From: Streptomyces leeuwenhoekii | GTDB lineage: Bacteria; Actinomycetota; Actinomycetes; Streptomycetales; Streptomycetaceae | Length of the DNA stretch: 64,000 nt | NCBI RefSeq assembly: GCF_001013905.1 | Contig: NZ_LN831790.1 | Coordinates: forward strand, 3,424,001-3,488,000 | Direction: 5' to 3' | Shown here: one piece after another, positions 30,159-39,060 of the stretch | How positions within the stretch are numbered: the stretch's first letter is position 1 | How the letters are laid out: every line of letters starts with the position of its first letter | The notes under the pieces: generated by a model | Databases searched by the model: none | The model's input: only the letters and a program-made list of their open reading frames with translations | Told to the model about the DNA's origin: nothing | Made by a program: the position numbers and the translations under genes

Positions 30159-31280
30159 CTAGGCGGGGAAGAGGGGGATGTCCCGGTGCCGGTCCCGGGT
30201 CCCGGCCGCGGCGGCGCGCGCGACGGCGCCGGGCTGCAGTCGCAGCGGTACCTGGTGGTGCACGGTGACGGCGTGCGCGTCACCGTGACGCGGCGTGCCG
30301 TGGTCGGCCGCGGACCGGTTGCCCAGCGCGCTGTCCGGGTCGCCGACGGGGGCCTGGTCGGCGGGGGTGGAGCCGCCGGGGGCGGCGGCACGGTGTCCGC
30401 CGCCGGGCGGGACGTCGTCCCCAGGGGTCTGACGGCACTGGGTCCCGTGGGCGGGGACCAGGGCCGTGTCGGCCGGGGTGGCCATGACGGCCGTGGTGGC
30501 CGTGGGGGCGGAAGGGGCCCGCCGGTCGGCGGCGGGGGCGGGGACGTGCGGAACCGAGGGCTCCGCCCCGAGGCCGTCCTGCGGCGGCGCCGACGCGATC
30601 GGCGCGGGGAGGAGATGACCGGGAAGCAGGTGGTCCGGAAGGACGGGGACCTTCGGCGGAACGGGAGCCTCCGGCGGAACCGGAGCCTCCGGCAGGCCGG
30701 GCGCCGCGGGGTCGTCGGGAAGTCCCGGAATCCCGGGGTCGCCGGGAACGCCGGGCCCGGGGAGACCGGCGCCGGGGAGACCGGGAAGGGCGATCTCGGG
30801 CAGACCCGGGAGTCCGGAATTACCGTCCGGCAGCTGCGGGACGAGCGGCAGCGACTCCAGAGGCGGCAGCTCCAGGTGCTGCGCACCGAGCCCCTCGGCC
30901 ACCGCCGCGACGGCCTGTCCGACCGTGTCCACCAGCCCGCCGACCGGCTTGGCCGCCTCCTGCCCGACCGGCCTCACGACCCGGTCGGCCACCGCCCCGA
31001 CGACCTGCCCGGCCGCCTGGGCCGCCGATCCCGGAACCGGGACGGCAACCGGGCGGGACGACGGCCCGGAGCCCGGCGCCGCGGGTCCGGACGTGGCCAC
31101 GGTGGTGCCGGCCGCCGGGACCGCCGCAGGCAGGCCCTCGGCCGCCTGTGCCCGCTGGCCGAAGAGCAGACCCAGTACGAACAACCCGCCCGCCAGCAGC
31201 GCCACGTGCAGGGCACGCCGCCCGGCCGCCGTGCGCATCATGCGCAGAGCGGCACCGGACAGGGCGGCTGACCAGGTCAA
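30159..31280 (-). CDS. Secreted or anchored Pro-rich protein with LPGLPG repeats
   Basis: The 373-residue product has a signal-anchor-like N terminus (ALHVALLAGGLFVLGLLFGQ followed by AQAAEG), an Ala/Val-rich segment (AAQAAGQVVGAVADRVVRPV) and a region at about 155-215 of repeated LPG, VPG and IPG units, e.g. LPGLPGAGLPGPGVPGDPG. The remainder is Pro/Ala/His-rich. It looks like an extended cell-surface protein; no enzyme motif is visible. The start is uncertain: TTG at 31280 with GGAGGAA 10 nt upstream, or ATG at 31241. Confidence 0.6.
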   Translation of the reverse strand: MTWSAALSGAALRMMRTAAGRRALHVALLAGGLFVLGLLFGQRAQAAEGLPAAVPAAGTTVATSGPAAPGSGPSSRPVAVPVPGSAAQAAGQVVGAVADRVVRPVGQEAAKPVGGLVDTVGQAVAAVAEGLGAQHLELPPLESLPLVPQLPDGNSGLPGLPEIALPGLPGAGLPGPGVPGDPGIPGLPDDPAAPGLPEAPVPPEAPVPPKVPVLPDHLLPGHLLPAPIASAPPQDGLGAEPSVPHVPAPAADRRAPSAPTATTAVMATPADTALVPAHGTQCRQTPGDDVPPGGGHRAAAPGGSTPADQAPVGDPDSALGNRSAADHGTPRHGDAHAVTVHHQVPLRLQPGAVARAAAAGTRDRHRDIPLFPA

Positions 31281-31867
31281 GAGGGAGAGGTTCCTCCGTA
31301 CGGCGGACGACTGGCACGCGGGGCGAGCAGCGGGCCCCGCGTGTGGGCCGACGGAGCGTCACGCCCCGCCGAGGCGGCGACGATCCTCGCACGAACCGCC
31401 CGAGGTCGCGCAAGCCCCCTGTCACCGATGGCGAGTCATGTCCGGTTCGCGGGACGCCTTCCAGCCACTCACCTGGGGACTCGAACCCACAACCAATGGA
31501 TCAAAGGTCCTGGCCAGGTCCGACCGGGTGATGCCGGACGGAGTCGCTCCGTCGGAGGTGGCCTGGTCGGAGCCGCGCGATCCGGACGGAACCGGACTGT
31601 GCCGGAACGTCCGCTCACGCACGAACGGCCTGCAACCCACCGCCTAACGTCGTTCCAGCGAGGCATCCCATCGGATGATTCCAGCGTGTGCAGCCCGGCC
31701 ATTCCACCGGTTCACCGCCCCTACCAGCACATGTGACAGAAGGCCCTGCCAGCGGTCTTCGCTGGGTGCCGGTGCCCGCCCCACGATGTCGGACAGGGAG
31801 CCGCGGTAGGTGGTGCCGAGCCTGTTGACCACACCTACTGTTGGGCCCGAGCCGTTCTTGAGACGGC
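31281..31867. other. Gene-poor junction region with mixed composition
   Basis: The stretch contains the promoter side of the Pro-rich protein gene, a tRNA 3'-end fragment at 31476-31510 and, beyond it, DNA of lower G+C without clear codon bias. A minus-strand open frame at 31644-32039 has weak coding character and is not called. The region looks like the edge of a decayed insertion. Confidence 0.5.
31476..31510 (-). other. tRNA 3'-end fragment, possible remnant attachment site
   Basis: On the minus strand the sequence reads GATCCATTGGTTGTGG, then GTTCGAGTCCCC: an anticodon-arm remnant and a T-arm with the invariant GTTCGAGTC. The T-stem is broken after CCC, and no D-arm or acceptor stem is present, so it is not a functional tRNA. 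Such 3' halves are typical att sites left by site-specific integration of actinomycete integrative elements. Confidence 0.6.
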
Positions 31868-31869
31868 TC
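31849..31869 (-). terminator. Hairpin ending the small-ORF unit
   Basis: GAGCCGT at 31849-31855 pairs with ACGGCTC at 31863-31869 with a 7-nt loop. It begins at the last base of the stop codon of the 39-residue ORF, the place expected for a terminator of the minus-strand unit starting at 32381. Confidence 0.55.
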
Positions 31870-31987
31870 ACGTGATTCTCAGGCAGCAGCACGCGGACCC
31901 GCGCCGGTGGGCCTCTGCCACGGCTTTGTCCTGCTCGGTGGCGTGCGTGCCGCACGCCACGTCGGAACCCGGTATCCGGATCTGCAT
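31868..31987 (-). CDS. Small ORF, 39 residues, putative remnant of integrative element
   Basis: The frame reads MQIRIPGSDVACGTHATEQD and continues with KAVAEAHRRG and a Cys-rich end. Codon choice in this frame is G/C-biased at third positions, unlike the overlapping frame at 31644-32039, and a hairpin directly follows the stop. It may be a real small gene of the presumed element or the 3' part of a decayed one: the same frame is open for about 45 nt upstream without a start codon. Function unknown. Confidence 0.4.
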   Translation of the reverse strand: MQIRIPGSDVACGTHATEQDKAVAEAHRRGSACCCLRIT

Positions 31988-32063
31988 GGGCTGCCCGAGC
32001 GGGTGAGTCGCCCATAGGTTCGGTCCGCTGGTAGGTCATGCGTGGCCGCCCTCTCGGTTGTCC

Positions 32064-32381
32064 CTACTGCGTTGCGTCGCAGGTCTGGCAGCGGCTCACG
32101 GCCGCCCGCCCGGTGTTGCCCTGCGTGGCGTGGAGCGGGTCGGAGGGCGCGAGGCGACGCCATGCTCCGGGTGAGGGGTTGAGCACCCAGCCATAGACGG
32201 GTGGTCGGATGTCAGCCGGGACGATGTGCCCGCAGCCGGGAAGGTGGGCCTTGCCGCTGGCGTGGATGATGATTGCAGCTGCCGGCCATGCGTCCCATTC
32301 GCTGGTGGGCGCGCCGCTGTGAGGTGCGCGCGGAGCACAGTCCGCACAATTGTGCATTTCGTGACGCTCGCAGTACTGCAT
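32064..32381 (-). CDS. Small Cys/His-rich protein, putative zinc ribbon of integrative element
   Basis: The 105-residue protein starts MQYCERHEMHNCADCAPRAP and carries possible zinc ligands in pairs: CxxH, CADC, GCGH and a C-terminal CQTC. The middle part (IIIHASGKAHLPGCGHIV) resembles small proteins of actinomycete integrative plasmids, from memory. Base composition is less G+C-rich than the flanking genes, and the tRNA fragment and the 39-residue ORF lie on the same side. I cannot assign a function. It is likely a residue of a mobile element that lost its integrase. Confidence 0.55.
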   Translation of the reverse strand: MQYCERHEMHNCADCAPRAPHSGAPTSEWDAWPAAAIIIHASGKAHLPGCGHIVPADIRPPVYGWVLNPSPGAWRRLAPSDPLHATQGNTGRAAVSRCQTCDATQ

Positions 32382-32502
32382 CGTCCTCTCCCCCTCAGGT
32401 CCGACAGCGCAGCCTACTTGTCTCGAGCTTGGCGCTAGTCCGTTTCCCGAACATGCACGTCGACCGCATTCCTCGTCGGCACGAAACCCGGCGTACTACG
32501 GG

Positions 32503-32521
32503 TTGGGACCGAAAGTCCCAA
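32503..32521. promoter_or_regulatory. TTGGGAC-N5-GTCCCAA palindrome
   Basis: A perfect 7-bp-arm dyad with a CGAAA spacer. It resembles DosR/OsdR-type boxes built on GGGAC...GTCCC, though the spacer is 5 nt where the mycobacterial consensus has 4. It lies 122 nt upstream of the zinc-ribbon ORF and beyond the 3' end of the vWA gene. Nothing else was seen between 32382 and 32656. Confidence 0.45.
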
Positions 32522-32656
32522 GGGCGATATGTGTTCATCGCCAGTGGACCGACCGGGCATTCTTGCTGCTCTCCCTCCCCGAGGCGGACCCGAGCGCCAC
32601 GATCGGGGCCATGGGACGAAACAGCCAGCGCCGCCGGATCACACGCGCCGCTCCCG

Positions 32657-33820
32657 TCACCCGCGGTCCGGCACCGGAAGGGGGCGTTTCTCTATCGCCG
32701 CCGCCATCACCTCGGGGAAGAGGTCGGGCGTGCAGGCGAAGGCCGGTGCGCCCAGGGCGGCGAGCGCAGCGGCGTGCTCCCGGTCGTACGCGGGCGCCCC
32801 TTCGTCCGACAGCGCGAGCAGGGTCACGAACTGCACCCCCGACGCCTTCATGGCCGCCACCCGCTTGAGCATCTCGTCCCGTATCCCACCCTCGTAGAGG
32901 TCGCTGATCAGCACCACCACCGTCTCGGTGGGCCGGGTGATCCGCGACTGGCAGTAGGCCAGCGCCCGGTTGATGTCCGTGCCGCCACCGAGCCGGGTGC
33001 CGAACAGCACGTCGACCGGGTCGTCCAGCCGGTCCGTGAGGTCGGCGACCGCCGTGTCGAAGACGACGAGCCTGGTGGCGATCGACCGCATCGACGCGAG
33101 CACCGCCCCGAACACGGACGCGTACACCACCGAGGCCGCCATCGACCCCGACTGGTCGACGCAGAGGACGACCTCCTTGCGCACCGAGCGGGACGCCCGC
33201 CCGTACCCGACGAGCCGCTCCGGCACGACCGTGCGGTGCTCTGGCAGGTAGTGCTTGAGGTTGGCGGCGATCGTGCGGTTCCAGTCGATGTCGTGGTGGC
33301 GGGGCCGGCTGACGCGGGCGCTGCGGTCCAGGGCACCGGTGAGCGCGGAGCGGGTCCGCGCGGCGAGCCGCTTCTCCAGGTCCTCGACGACCGCGCGGAC
33401 GACGGCCCGCGCCGTCTCCTTCGTCGTCTCCGGCATCGCCTGGTGAAGTGTCAGCAAGGTGCCGACGAGGTGGACGTCGGCCTCCACCGCCTCCAGCATC
33501 TCCGGCTCCATCAGGAGCGTGGCCAGGCCGAGCCGGTCGATGGCGTCCCGTTGCATGACCCGCACGACGGAGGAGGGGAAGTACGTCCGGATGTCCCCCA
33601 GCCAGCGCGCCACGGACGGCGCCGAGGCGCCCAGCCCCGCCGAGCGGTCCCGGCCGCCGCGCGGTGCGTCCCCCTTCCCGTAGAGCGCGGCGAGCGCCCT
33701 GTCCATCGCGGCGTCCGCCCCCGCCAGCGCCCGGCCGGTGCCGTCGGCCGCGTCGCCCCCGAGCACCAGCCGCCACCGCCGCAGCCGTTCCTGTCCCGCG
33801 TCCACCGGCTCGCTCGTCAT
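32657..33820 (-). CDS. vWA-domain (CoxE-like) protein
   Basis: The 387-residue protein has a helical N-terminal half and a C-terminal von Willebrand A domain. The MIDAS motif is VVLCVDQSGSMAASVVYA (Asp222, Ser224, Ser226), completed by GGGTDINRAL (Thr281) and VVLISDLYEGG. vWA proteins paired with MoxR ATPases act as metal-dependent adaptors in ATPase-driven assembly or remodelling. The ATG overlaps the DUF5682 stop by 4 nt, making it the last gene of the MoxR-DUF5682-vWA unit. Downstream lies the presumed integrative-element remnant. Confidence 0.9.
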   Translation of the reverse strand: MTSEPVDAGQERLRRWRLVLGGDAADGTGRALAGADAAMDRALAALYGKGDAPRGGRDRSAGLGASAPSVARWLGDIRTYFPSSVVRVMQRDAIDRLGLATLLMEPEMLEAVEADVHLVGTLLTLHQAMPETTKETARAVVRAVVEDLEKRLAARTRSALTGALDRSARVSRPRHHDIDWNRTIAANLKHYLPEHRTVVPERLVGYGRASRSVRKEVVLCVDQSGSMAASVVYASVFGAVLASMRSIATRLVVFDTAVADLTDRLDDPVDVLFGTRLGGGTDINRALAYCQSRITRPTETVVVLISDLYEGGIRDEMLKRVAAMKASGVQFVTLLALSDEGAPAYDREHAAALAALGAPAFACTPDLFPEVMAAAIEKRPLPVPDRG

Positions 33821-36285
33821 CCGTCCGCCCCCACCAGGTCGCCGCCCCCGCTGTATCGCCGTTCCCCGCCGTCCGCCCCGCCCCGGCCGTCCGCGCCGCC
33901 CGGCCCCAGCAGCAGCCGTACCACCGGCAGCACCGCGTCGGCGCGCTCGGAGTCGAGCTCGGCGGCGAAACCCGGCAGGCCGGGACCGGTGCTCGCCGCG
34001 CTCCCCCACCGCTCCGGTCCGCGCCGGGCCAGTTCGCCCAGGGTGCGGCGCACACCCGGCTCGTACGCCGAGAAGGTGCGGCGCAGCAGCGGCAGTACGT
34101 CGGTGAACGCCTCCGCGGGCACGCCGGTCAGCCAGTCGTCGACCAGCCGGAGCAGCCGTTCGTCGTGGACCAGGAGCATGCCCGTACCGCTGCCGCCGAC
34201 GAAGCCCTCGATCCAGGCGGCCGCGTCCGCGGGCGGTGTGGCCGGTGACAGCGCCAGGCCCATGGACCGCTCGGCCTCCTCGGGGGCCAGCGCCCCGTCG
34301 TCCAGGAGAAGCCGCAGGGCGCGCCCCCGGACGACGCCGTGGACGGTGTCCCGCGCGGACAGGGCCCGCAGCACCGCCCGCCACCGGCCGCGCAGATCAC
34401 CGTGGCCCGGCGCCGGGTCGTCGCCGAGCAGCCCCACCGCGCCGTGGACGGCGTCCACGTGCCGCCGCATCTCCTCGGCCGCGTCGGCGTCCAGCGCCGT
34501 ACAGGCCGGGAGCAGGCCGACGAAGATCCGTGCGGCGAGGCCCGCGGCGACCTCGGCCAACGCCCCGGTGTGCGTGCCGCGCACGTCGCCGTAGCGCAGG
34601 GCGCGGACGAGGGCGGGCAGCGCCTGCGCGAGCCGGCCGACGTCGGCGTCGAGCGCGGCCCGCTCGGCGAGGATCCGCATCACCGTGGGGAGCGCCTTCG
34701 GCAAACCGGCCAGTAGGCACCGCTCGGCGAGCGCGGTGACCTCGGCGAGGCCGTGCGCGGCGACGGCGTCCGCCTCCGCCTTGGCGGTCGCGGCGGTGAG
34801 CACGGTCGTCCCCCACACCCCGGCCTCGGCGACCCGCACGGACAGCTCCGGCTCCCAGCGCAGCCGCCACGTCTCCCGGAAGGTGCCCGTACTGCCGGGT
34901 GAGGCGGCCGGTTCGCCCCAGGGGGCGCCGAGCAGCCGCAGCCGGTGCAGCAGTCTGCTGCGCCCCGCGTCGGTCTCCTTGCGCAGGTCCAGTGCGAGTT
35001 CCCGCTCCCCGGCCTCCGGTTTGAGCCGCAGCCGCCGCTGGAGCCGGTGAAGGTCACGCTGGAGGGGCACCGCGGGCGCCTCGGGCGGCACCTCCCCCAG
35101 CACGTCGCCCACCACCAGCCGGTCCCGCACCAGCGCCAGCGGCACCTCGGAGCCCTCGCACATCACCGCCCGCACGGCGTCGGTCGTCTCGCCGAGCCCG
35201 GGCAGCGGCCTGCCGCGCAGCGCGGCGAGCGTCCGCGCCAGCCGCACCGCCTCGATGACATGGGCGGAGGAGACGGCCCGGCCCTCCTCCCGCAGCAGCC
35301 CGGCCACTTTCGTCAGCCACCGCTCGACGGGCCGGTCCGGCGCGCTGAACAGGTGCCCGTACCAGCCCGGCGCGTCGATGCCCGCCCCGTACCCGCTCGC
35401 CCGCGACAGCCTGCGGTGGGTCCACGGCACCCAGGTCAGGTCCACCTTGATCCTGGGCAGGCCCTTCAGCAGCGCCCGGTCGGCGGCGACGGTCGCCGCC
35501 CGCCGCAGGGCCGGCACATGCCAGGCCCCGCACACCACGGCCACGCCGCCGGCGAACTCGCGTCGCGCCGCCCGCACCTGGATCCGCATGTACGCCTCGC
35601 GGACCGGGTCCCGGCCGTGCCCGCCGTCCCCGTACGTCTCGCGCAGGGCGCCCATGGCGTCCTCCAGCGCGGTGAAGGGCGCCAGCGCGTCCCCGGCGCC
35701 GGCGCCCCGGTGCTCGACGGCGTCCTCCCACCAGCGTTCGGGGTCGTCGTAGCCGGCGGTCTCGGCCAGCACGGCCAGCGGATCGATCCGGGCGTCGGGG
35801 ACCTGCCCGCCGCCCGCGTCCGTACCGGGACCGTGCGGGTCCGCGGGCAGGCCCTCGGTCCCGTCCTCCTCCGGCGCGTCCCCCTTTGCGGTGTCCCCCT
35901 CCGCGGTGTCGGCCTCCGCCGTGTCCCAGGCCAGGGTGTGCGCGGCCGGAAGGTCGATGAAGCGGGCCGGGACACCGTGGTCGAGGGCCCAGCGCAGGGC
36001 GACCCACTCCGGGGAGAACCCGGCCAGCGGCCAGAAGGCCGACCGCCCTGGTTCGTCGACGGCGTGGGCGAGGAGGGCGACCGGTGGACGCATGCCCTCC
36101 GCGGCGGCCAGCGGGACGAGGGCGTCCGCCTCGGGCGGTCCTTCGATCAGCACCACCCGGGGCCGGGCCGCGTCCAGCGCCGCCCGCACCGCCCGCGCCG
36201 ATCCCGGCCCGTGGTGACGCACCCCGAGCAGCAGCGGCTCCGCCCCCGCTCCCCCGCCGCGCCGGGGCCTGTCCGCACCCGTCAT
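33817..36285 (-). CDS. DUF5682-type large protein with Tiki/TraB-like N-terminal motifs
   Basis: The 822-residue protein begins with LLLGVRHHGPGSARAVRAAL (His24, His25) and VVLIEGPPEADAL (Glu48), similar to the GxxH and E motifs of the TraB/Tiki/ChaN superfamily, followed by YGDGGHGRDPVREAYM and ARREFAGGVAVVCGAWHVP further on. The C-terminal two thirds are Leu/Ala/Arg-rich helical repeats. The DUF5682 name is from recall; a metallopeptidase-like or substrate-clamping activity is inference. ATG follows GGGGGA. It is flanked by the MoxR and vWA genes and overlaps the latter. Confidence 0.82.
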   Translation of the reverse strand: MTGADRPRRGGGAGAEPLLLGVRHHGPGSARAVRAALDAARPRVVLIEGPPEADALVPLAAAEGMRPPVALLAHAVDEPGRSAFWPLAGFSPEWVALRWALDHGVPARFIDLPAAHTLAWDTAEADTAEGDTAKGDAPEEDGTEGLPADPHGPGTDAGGGQVPDARIDPLAVLAETAGYDDPERWWEDAVEHRGAGAGDALAPFTALEDAMGALRETYGDGGHGRDPVREAYMRIQVRAARREFAGGVAVVCGAWHVPALRRAATVAADRALLKGLPRIKVDLTWVPWTHRRLSRASGYGAGIDAPGWYGHLFSAPDRPVERWLTKVAGLLREEGRAVSSAHVIEAVRLARTLAALRGRPLPGLGETTDAVRAVMCEGSEVPLALVRDRLVVGDVLGEVPPEAPAVPLQRDLHRLQRRLRLKPEAGERELALDLRKETDAGRSRLLHRLRLLGAPWGEPAASPGSTGTFRETWRLRWEPELSVRVAEAGVWGTTVLTAATAKAEADAVAAHGLAEVTALAERCLLAGLPKALPTVMRILAERAALDADVGRLAQALPALVRALRYGDVRGTHTGALAEVAAGLAARIFVGLLPACTALDADAAEEMRRHVDAVHGAVGLLGDDPAPGHGDLRGRWRAVLRALSARDTVHGVVRGRALRLLLDDGALAPEEAERSMGLALSPATPPADAAAWIEGFVGGSGTGMLLVHDERLLRLVDDWLTGVPAEAFTDVLPLLRRTFSAYEPGVRRTLGELARRGPERWGSAASTGPGLPGFAAELDSERADAVLPVVRLLLGPGGADGRGGADGGERRYSGGGDLVGADG

Positions 36286-36373
36286 GCCGTCCCCCTCGCC
36301 CCCGCGGCCGTCGCGCGCCGTCGTCCGCCGTCCGGCCCCCCGGTGCCGGCCCGCGGCCCGCCCGCCCGGTACC

Positions 36374-37552
36374 TCACACGCTCACCTCCCGGCAGGCGCG
36401 GTAGAAGTCCCTCCAGCCGTCCCGCTCGCGCACGACCGTCTCCAGGTACTCCTGCCAGATGACGCGGTCGGCGGCCGGATCGCGGACGACGGCCCCGAGG
36501 AGACCGGCGGCGACATCACCCGGCCGCAGCACGCCGTCACCGAAGTGGGCGGCCAGCGCGAGGCCGTTGGTGACGACGGAGATGGCCTCGGCGGTGGACA
36601 GCGTGCCGCTCGGTGACTTCAGCTTCGTCCGCCCGTCGGCCGTCACGCCGTCCCGCAGCTCGCGGAAGACGGTCACGACGCGGCGGATCTCGTCGATGCC
36701 CTCCGGCACGGCCGGCAGGTCGAGAGAGCGGCCGATCTGCTCCACCCGGCGCGCGACGATGCCGACCTCCGCCTCGGCGCTCTCCGGCAGCGGCAGCACC
36801 ACGGTGTTGAAGCGGCGGCGCAGGGCGCTGGACAGGTCGTTGACGCCGCGGTCGCGGTCGTTGGCCGTGGCGATCAGGTTGAAGCCGCGGACCGCCTGCA
36901 CCTCCTGGCCCAGCTCCGGTATCGGCAGCGTCTTCTCCGACAGGATCGTGATGAGCGTGTCCTGCACGTCGGCCGGGATGCGGGTCAGCTCCTCCACCCG
37001 GGCGGTCGTCCCCTCGGCCATGGCCCGCATGACCGGGCTGGGCACGAGGGCCTCGCGGCTCGGGCCGTCGGCGAGCAGCCGCGCGTAGTTCCAGCCGTAG
37101 CGGATCGCCTCCTCCGGTGTGCCGGCCGTGCCCTGCACCAGCAGGGTGGAGTCGCCGCTGACCGCCGCGGCCAGGTGCTCGGACACCCAGGTCTTCGCGG
37201 TGCCGGGCACGCCGAGCAGGAGCAGCGCGCGGTCGGTGACGAGGGTGCTGACGGCGACCTCGACGATCCGCCGCGGGCCCACGTACTTCGGTGTGATCAC
37301 CGTGCCGTCCGGGAGGGTGCCGCCGAGCAGATACGTCGCCACGGCCCACGGCGACAGCTTCCAGCGGGCCGGGCGCGGCCGGTCGTCCTGCGCGGCCAGC
37401 GCGGCCAGTTCGGCGGCGAAGGCGTCCTCGGCGTGCGGGCGCAGCACCTGTCCCCCGGGCGTGCCCGCGGGATCGGGGACGGAGCCGGGGCGCGTGGGCG
37501 CGGACTCGTCCCGGCCCGGGTCGGCGGACGACGGTTCTACGGAGACAGGCAT
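36374..37552 (-). CDS. MoxR-family AAA+ ATPase
   Basis: The 392-residue protein has a Gly/Pro-rich N-terminal extension of about 60 residues and an AAA+ core: Walker A GVPGTAKT (114-121), a Walker B-like RVEELTRIP around residue 187 where the usual DE is EE, sensor-1 FNLIATANDRDRGVN and arginine-finger region LSSALRRRFNTVVLPLP. MoxR ATPases work with vWA partners. The ATG at 37552 has GGAGGGGG upstream; longer in-frame sequence lacks a ribosome site. First gene of the minus-strand unit, 88 nt before DUF5682, divergent from the SWIM gene. Confidence 0.9.
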   Translation of the reverse strand: MPVSVEPSSADPGRDESAPTRPGSVPDPAGTPGGQVLRPHAEDAFAAELAALAAQDDRPRPARWKLSPWAVATYLLGGTLPDGTVITPKYVGPRRIVEVAVSTLVTDRALLLLGVPGTAKTWVSEHLAAAVSGDSTLLVQGTAGTPEEAIRYGWNYARLLADGPSREALVPSPVMRAMAEGTTARVEELTRIPADVQDTLITILSEKTLPIPELGQEVQAVRGFNLIATANDRDRGVNDLSSALRRRFNTVVLPLPESAEAEVGIVARRVEQIGRSLDLPAVPEGIDEIRRVVTVFRELRDGVTADGRTKLKSPSGTLSTAEAISVVTNGLALAAHFGDGVLRPGDVAAGLLGAVVRDPAADRVIWQEYLETVVRERDGWRDFYRACREVSV

Positions 37553-37608
37553 GGCTGAGTCCCCCTCCAGCTCGGCCGGTTCGGATCTGGTCCCCACGGT
37601 GCACCACA

Positions 37609-37664
37609 CCACTGACAATCGCTCCGACCTGCGCATATTCGTCGTCTCGGGCCATTGTCAGTGG
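37609..37664. promoter_or_regulatory. 11-bp inverted repeat spanning the MoxR/SWIM divergent promoter
   Basis: CCACTGACAAT at 37609-37619 and ATTGTCAGTGG at 37654-37664 are exact inverted copies 34 nt apart. They are placed almost symmetrically between the two starts (37552 and 37685), so each copy is 20-57 nt from its gene. This suggests one regulator co-controlling both halves of the five-gene block, or two copies of one promoter element. The right arm starts 31 nt upstream of the SWIM ATG. Confidence 0.65.
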
Positions 37665-37684
37665 GCGCGTCTACCTTCGACCGC

Positions 37685-39040
37685 ATGACTCAGCAGGGGG
37701 TGCGCTGGACCGCGGACCAGGTGCTGGCACTGGCATCTGACGCGGCGTCGCGCGAGGCGGGCCGCGGACTCGGCGTGGCCGGGCCGTGGTCCGGGGCGGC
37801 CGGCTCAGGGGACGGGGCGGTCTGGGGGCTGTGCGAGGGCAGCGGTGGCGAGCGGTATCGGACGGTCGCCGATGTCGCGGAGGCCTCCGGCCCGGCGTAC
37901 AGGTGCAGTTGCCCGAGCCGCAAGGTGCCGTGCAAGCACGCGCTCGGGCTGCTGCTGCTCTGGGCGGGCGGGGAGAGCGCCGTACCGCGGGGGCAGCCGC
38001 CGGACTGGGCGGAGCGGTGGATCGCGGCCCGGCGCGGACGCGCGGAGCCGGAGCGGCCGGCCGAGGCGCCCGGGGCGGCCTCCCCGCCCGCCGACCCGCA
38101 GGCGGCGCGGCGCCGGGCGGAGCGGCGGGCCGAGCGGATCACCGCGGGGGCGACAGAGCTGGAGCAGCGGCTGGCGGACCTGCTGCGCGGGGGCCTGGCC
38201 GGCGTCCAGCAGGCGGGGTACGGGCTGTGGGAGGAGACCGCCGCCCGGATGGTCGACGCACAGGCGCCCGGTCTGGCCGCCCGCGTGCGCGAGGCGGCCG
38301 CGATCCCGTCCTCCGGATCCGGGTGGCCCGCGCGCCTGCTGGAGGAGTGCGCCCTCCTCCACCTCCTGGGCCGGGGCTGGCTGCACCGGGAGGAGCTGCC
38401 CGACGCTCTGGCGGCGACGGTCCGCTCGCGCATCGGACTGCCCGCCGCGCCGGACGGCCCGCCCCTGCGCGACGACTGGCTGGTCCTCGCCCAGTACGAC
38501 ACCGCGGACAGCCGTCTGACGACCCGTCGCGTCTGGCTGTACGGCGCCCGGTCGCAGCGGACCGTGCTGCTCCTCTCCTACGGCGCGGCCGGCCGCGCTC
38601 CCGACCTGGCGCTGCCGCCCGGACTCGCGCTGGAGGCGGAGGTGTCCGCCTACCCGGGCCCCGGCCAGTGGCGGGCGGCCCTCGGCGAGCGGTTCGCCCC
38701 GCCCGCGCGGACGTCGATCCGCCCACCCGGCCTGACCACGGCGCAGGCCGCCGCCCGCTACGGCGACGCGCTGCGCGACGACCCCTGGCTGGACGCGGTC
38801 CCGGTGACCCTGGACCGGGTGGTTCCGGCCCCGGACGGCGACTCCTGGCAGGTGGCGGACGCCGACGCGGACGCGGCCCTGCCGCTCACGGCCGCCGCCC
38901 GGGCCCGGCCCGGCCTGTGGCGCCTGGTCGCCGTCTCGGGCGGCGGTCCCGTCAAGGTCTTCGGCGAGCTCGGCCACCAGGGCTTCACCCCGCTGACGGT
39001 CTGGCCCGCCGGCGAGGGCCCCGCCGTCCCCCTCTGCTGA
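37685..39040 (+). CDS. SWIM zinc-finger protein
   Basis: The 451-residue protein has an N-terminal SWIM finger, YRCSCPSRKVPCKHALGLLL, with the CxC...CxH ligands at about residues 74-89; SWIM fingers bind DNA or proteins. The rest is Arg/Ala/Leu-rich, with a helical middle (AERRAERITAGATELEQRL) and a C-terminal beta-rich section. The ATG is close to the right arm of the inverted repeat and has no clear ribosome site, so a leaderless or short-leader transcript is possible. 20 nt separate it from the DUF5691 gene. It belongs to the block with MoxR, DUF5682 and vWA. Confidence 0.9.
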   Translation: MTQQGVRWTADQVLALASDAASREAGRGLGVAGPWSGAAGSGDGAVWGLCEGSGGERYRTVADVAEASGPAYRCSCPSRKVPCKHALGLLLLWAGGESAVPRGQPPDWAERWIAARRGRAEPERPAEAPGAASPPADPQAARRRAERRAERITAGATELEQRLADLLRGGLAGVQQAGYGLWEETAARMVDAQAPGLAARVREAAAIPSSGSGWPARLLEECALLHLLGRGWLHREELPDALAATVRSRIGLPAAPDGPPLRDDWLVLAQYDTADSRLTTRRVWLYGARSQRTVLLLSYGAAGRAPDLALPPGLALEAEVSAYPGPGQWRAALGERFAPPARTSIRPPGLTTAQAAARYGDALRDDPWLDAVPVTLDRVVPAPDGDSWQVADADADAALPLTAAARARPGLWRLVAVSGGGPVKVFGELGHQGFTPLTVWPAGEGPAVPLC

Positions 39041-39060
39041 GCCGACCGGAAAGGAACCGC

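Noticed and set aside
31476..31510. Complete tRNA gene
   Set aside because: Only the anticodon-arm and T-arm remnant is present; no D-arm, acceptor stem or correct T-stem.
31644..32039. Open frame of 131 codons in the integrative-element remnant
   Set aside because: Third-position bias is stronger in the overlapping 39-residue frame, and no family was recognised.
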